Shown: positions 32,803 to 35,639 of the stretch, piece after piece
How the letters are laid out: each line of letters opens with the position of its first letter
Numbering within the stretch: the stretch's first letter is position 1
Source: Bacilli bacterium
GTDB taxonomy: Bacteria; Bacillota_I; Bacilli_A; RF39; UBA660
Reading direction: 5' to 3'
NCBI GenBank assembly: GCA_017941235.1
Contig: JAGAWU010000039.1
Location: forward strand, 1-35,639
Length of the DNA: 35,639 nt
The notes under the pieces: model-generated
What the model saw: only the letters and a program-made list of their open reading frames with translations
What the model was told of the DNA's origin: nothing
Databases searched by the model: none
Translations under genes and position numbers: made by a program

Positions 32803-34365
32803 ATGTCTAGAGAAGAAAAACAACAATCACAACAAGCAGAACTTCAAAAACAATTATGGAGTATTGCTAATACCTTAAGAGGTAATATGGATGCTAATGA
32901 TTTTAAAAACTATATTCTTGGATTAATCTTCTACAGATATCTATCTGAAAATCTAGTTAATTATGTTAATACAACATATTTAAAAGATGATAATATTGAT
33001 TATGAAGAAGCTTGGAAGAAAGAAGAATATAGAGAAGCTTTAAAATCACAATTAATTAATGATTCAAATATGGGTTATTTCCTTGAGGCAGATTATTTAT
33101 GGAGTACTTTAATCAAAAAGATTAAAACTGGTAAATTTGATATTTCAATGTTAGCTAAAGCAGTTAATACAATATCTGAATCAACTTTAGGAAATGAATC
33201 AGAAGATGATTTTGAAAACCTATTTGAAGATATGGATTTAAATAACTCTAAATTAGGTAGAGGAGAAGCTGAAAGAACTAAATTAATATCAACTATTATG
33301 CTTAAAATTGATGATATAGATTTTCATCATGAAGATGCAGAAATAGATGTATTAGGTGATGCCTATGAATATTTGATTTCAAATTTCGCCGCATCAGCTG
33401 GAAAGAAAGCAGGAGAGTTTTATACTCCTCAACAAGTATCAAGAATTCTTGCTAAATTAGTAACATTAAATAAATCAAAATTACAAAGTGTATATGATCC
33501 AACTTGTGGATCTGGTTCATTGTTATTAAGAGTAGGTAAAGAAACAAAAGTTACATCTTATTATGGTCAAGAGTTTAACTCTACTACATACAACTTAGCT
33601 CGAATGAATATGTTATTACATGGTATTTCGTTTAAACATTTTGATATTAAAAATGATGATACTCTTGAAAGACCAAGACATATAGATATGAAGTTTGATG
33701 CCATCGTTGCAAATCCTCCATATTCAGCTCAATGGAGTGCAGATCCTAAGTTTATTGAAGATGAAAGATTTAGTGCTTATGGTAAATTAGCTCCTAAATC
33801 AAAAGCTGATTTTGCATTCATTCAACATATGATTTATCAATTATCTGATAATGGAACTATGGCTGTAGTTTTACCTCACGGAGTTTTATTTAGAGGAGCT
33901 TCAGAAGGAACTATAAGAGAATACTTAATTAAAGAAAAGAACTACTTAGATGCTGTAATAGGATTACCAGCAAATATATTCTATGGAACAAGTATTCCAA
34001 CTTGTATTCTAGTATTTAAGAAATGTAGAGAAAATGAAGAAAACATTTTATTTATAGATGCATCAAAAGATTTTGAAGCTGGAAAGAATCAAAATAGATT
34101 AAGAGATGAAGATGTAGATAAGATTATAGAAACATACAGGAATAGAGTAGAAGTAGAAAAATATTGTCATGTTGCTCCTATGTCAGAAGTAGCAGAAAAT
34201 GATTATAATCTTAATATTCCTAGATATGTAGATACATTTGAAGAGGAAGAAGAAATTGATATTAAAGCTGTTCAACAAGATTTAAAACAAATTGATAAAG
34301 AAATAGAAGAAGTTGATAAAGAATTAAATGTATATCTAAAAGAATTAGGATTAGATGAAATATAA
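32803..34365 (+). CDS. hsdM: Type I modification methyltransferase, M subunit
   Basis: 520 residues. HsdM N-terminal helical domain (LWSIANTLRGNMDANDFKN, YILGLIFYRYLSENL), then the catalytic domain with AdoMet motif DPTCGSGSLLL (232-242) and N6-adenine motif NPPY (304-307). The C-terminal tail is a coiled coil (LKQIDKEIEEVDKELNVYL) that contacts HsdS. AGGAGG precedes the ATG. In a standard locus hsdS would follow on the same strand; here the next genes are on the opposite strand. Confidence 0.95.
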   Translation: MSREEKQQSQQAELQKQLWSIANTLRGNMDANDFKNYILGLIFYRYLSENLVNYVNTTYLKDDNIDYEEAWKKEEYREALKSQLINDSNMGYFLEADYLWSTLIKKIKTGKFDISMLAKAVNTISESTLGNESEDDFENLFEDMDLNNSKLGRGEAERTKLISTIMLKIDDIDFHHEDAEIDVLGDAYEYLISNFAASAGKKAGEFYTPQQVSRILAKLVTLNKSKLQSVYDPTCGSGSLLLRVGKETKVTSYYGQEFNSTTYNLARMNMLLHGISFKHFDIKNDDTLERPRHIDMKFDAIVANPPYSAQWSADPKFIEDERFSAYGKLAPKSKADFAFIQHMIYQLSDNGTMAVVLPHGVLFRGASEGTIREYLIKEKNYLDAVIGLPANIFYGTSIPTCILVFKKCRENEENILFIDASKDFEAGKNQNRLRDEDVDKIIETYRNRVEVEKYCHVAPMSEVAENDYNLNIPRYVDTFEEEEEIDIKAVQQDLKQIDKEIEEVDKELNVYLKELGLDEI

Positions 34366-34368
34366 AAT

Positions 34369-34410
34369 AAAAAGGACTATACAAACATATTTTGCATAAG
34401 TCCTTTTTTT
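34369..34410. terminator. Bidirectional terminator / left hsdS end repeat
   Basis: AAAAAGGACT (34369-34378) pairs with AGTCCTTTTT (34399-34408), with T tails both ways. It ends hsdM on the plus strand and the hsdS fragment on the minus strand. The same 40-base block recurs at 34981-35020, because it encodes the HsdS C-terminus KKGLMQNMFV. Confidence 0.75.
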
Positions 34411-34988
34411 AATGTTTCTAATTTAGATAATCTTATTGATTCTTTATTGATAAGGGTGTCTATAGTAGTTAATATATTAGAATTTTTATCTTGAATATCT
34501 ATTGATGGTATATTTAAATTAATGTTTAATACATCATCTTTCTTTAAATTAGTTTGGTTAACTCCATCATCAAATTTTAAATAATATGGATTTCTGTTTA
34601 ATAAATAAAACAAATATTTTGAATTGACGATTGTATTATTTTTCGTATGAATCTTACAAATTCGTTGGTTTAAACTATATTTATTGTCTTCTTCGATGTA
34701 ATAACATTTTGCTAATGCTTTACCATTAGGAAGATCACTCATAACCATAGTTATATCATTTTTAAAAAGGGGAGTTAATTGCTTTGAACATCTTTTTATT
34801 ACATCACCCTCAGTTGATATGAATTTAGAGTTAATCAATATGTAATTACCGTTGTCATCAATTATATTTTCATGTCCCTTACCATTTTCAAAACTAGCTA
34901 TATCCGATAATAAATAGTTATTTCCATCTACCTCATTAAAAAGCTTATCAAATAGCCCCTTTTTAAATAAAGAAGATACTAAAAAGAC
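34377..34988 (-). pseudogene. Silent hsdS fragment (one recognition domain, no start)
   Basis: Open frame of 203 codons without an ATG near its beginning. It runs in the same frame as the upstream hsdS and is separated from it only by that gene's TAA (34989-34991). It begins with an HsdS-like helix end (SLFKKGLFDKLFNEVDGN), followed by one target recognition domain (YLLSDIASFENGKGHENI, ILINSKFISTEGDVIKRC, VMSDLPNGKALAKCYYIEE). It ends with the C-terminal repeat helix SKLETLKKGLMQNMFV. A TTG at 34838 would omit the start of the domain. It looks like a stored half-gene that could be recombined into an expressed hsdS. Confidence 0.75.
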
Positions 34989-35023
34989 TTACACAAACAT
35001 ACTTTGCATAAGTCCTTTTTTTA
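34981..35023. repeat. Second hsdS end repeat with hairpin
   Basis: AAAAAGACTTA (34981-34991) pairs with TAAGTCCTTTTT (35009-35020, one bulge). It is a direct copy of the block at 34369-34410 (same order, few differences). It encodes KKGLMQSMFV on the minus strand and can also act as terminator. Repeats at HsdS ends are the usual crossover points for shuffling. Confidence 0.7.
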
Positions 35024-35639
35024 TATTTTGAATTTTATCTAATTTTGATAATTCTAATTCGATTTTCTTTTCAAAAGATGATAGTATTAAATCAATCTTA
35101 TCTTGATAATCTTTTTGATGTACCGAAACTAGAATATTACTAAATTGTTCTTTATTAATTATTGATGTAGCAGATGTTCCAGCTATAGATTGCATATATT
35201 TTGAAATATTATTTATTAAATAATAAATGTAATTAGAATTATAATTAGAATTAGGAATTATTGCATTTATTTGTTGATTACAAGAACCATTACTTTTTAT
35301 AACTGCGTTTTTTCCTATACTTGCTATACATGTTATTAATATTGAATCTTTTGGAATGAATCTTCCTTTCTTTAATCCAGCTTCTGTTAATTTAAAATTA
35401 GAATTATTAATATCTCTTTCTTCAGTAATATCGGAAGGTGTTATCCATAAAATATTCCCATTTTCCCAATATTCATTTTTATCTTTAGATGGCGTTGTAC
35501 CAGTAACAATTTCACCTAAACTTGAAACAGATACAGTATCAATAATATTAGAAGATAATAATTGATTCGTAATGTATAATTTAAATAACTTAAGGTCTTC
35601 AATTTTCTTAGATTGTAATTCTATCTTTTTATCTAATAA
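34989..35639 (-). CDS. hsdS: Type I specificity subunit HsdS, C-terminal part (right edge)
   Basis: The last 216 residues of a gene that begins beyond the right edge. It opens in the central conserved helix (LDKKIELQSKKIEDLKLFK). The second recognition domain follows (VSSLGEIVTGTTPSKDKNEY, ILWITPSDITEERDI, ILITCIASIGKNAVI, CNQQINAII, the standard HsdS signature). It ends in the second helix (FEKKIELELSKLDKIQNIKKG). It is transcribed toward hsdM, so it cannot be read from the hsdR-hsdM promoter in this orientation. Confidence 0.85.
   Translation of the reverse strand, partial: LLDKKIELQSKKIEDLKLFKLYITNQLLSSNIIDTVSVSSLGEIVTGTTPSKDKNEYWENGNILWITPSDITEERDINNSNFKLTEAGLKKGRFIPKDSILITCIASIGKNAVIKSNGSCNQQINAIIPNSNYNSNYIYYLINNISKYMQSIAGTSATSIINKEQFSNILVSVHQKDYQDKIDLILSSFEKKIELELSKLDKIQNIKKGLMQSMFV

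Noticed and set aside
35356..35565. Plus-strand ORF of 69 codons near the right edge
   Set aside because: It is antisense to the recognisable HsdS recognition domain and has no ribosome site.

Overview
The window is AT-rich, Gram-positive-type DNA using the standard code: TGG encodes Trp, TGA is a real stop, and AGGAGG-type ribosome sites are frequent. Sortases with wall-anchored proteins, a MobL-like relaxase and a Gram-positive VirB4/VirD4 conjugation set point to a low-GC Firmicutes/Bacilli gut-type bacterium. No species can be named. Most of the window is a conjugative element (integrative element or plasmid; no end is visible) with accessory DNA on both sides.

Region 1 (1-3.6 kb) is an array of unrelated small genes: an unknown gene tail, a P-loop kinase-like protein, a PnuC-type transporter, and a RhuM-like protein plus VOC protein. 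Each gene or pair is followed by a repeat unit of about 210-230 bp. Every unit starts with a ribosome site and a 14-18 codon ORF. Three units share a stem that would mask that ribosome site. Each unit contains two copies of a short sequence that differs from unit to unit. The layout resembles integron cassettes, but I see no integron integrase and no convincing attC.

Region 2 (3.6-22.4 kb) is the conjugation backbone, all on the plus strand: ParB-like protein, a secreted protein, a thioester/SpaA surface adhesin with its sortase, a replication-initiator-like protein, SSB, an XRE regulator, VirB2-, VirB6-, VirB3- and VirB4-like proteins, an M23 peptidase, two ribbon-helix-helix-type proteins, a MobL-like relaxase, three unknown proteins and VirD4. 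Two intergenic regions are unusually structured: a seven-hairpin region at 16.95-17.17 kb just before the relaxosome genes (oriT candidate), and a three-helix element at 10.94-11.01 kb.

Region 3 (22.4-29.4 kb) is modular cargo. A small RNA gene with many GTAGTA motifs is followed by a TetR/acetyltransferase/radical-SAM operon and then by a repeat-rich surface protein with a class B sortase. Three 28-bp sites with Xer/dif architecture (11-bp arm, 6-bp centre, 11-bp arm) lie exactly at the module borders (22696, 25028, 28349). The first is inverted relative to the other two. A tyrosine recombinase gene starts 73 bp after the last site. This resembles the pdif modules known from Acinetobacter plasmids and is, with the cassette array, the most interesting part of the window.

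Region 4 (29.4-35.6 kb) holds two small unknown genes and a type I restriction-modification locus (hsdR, hsdM). Beyond it, on the opposite strand, lie an hsdS running off the right edge and a start-less hsdS fragment. This arrangement is typical of hsdS gene shuffling.
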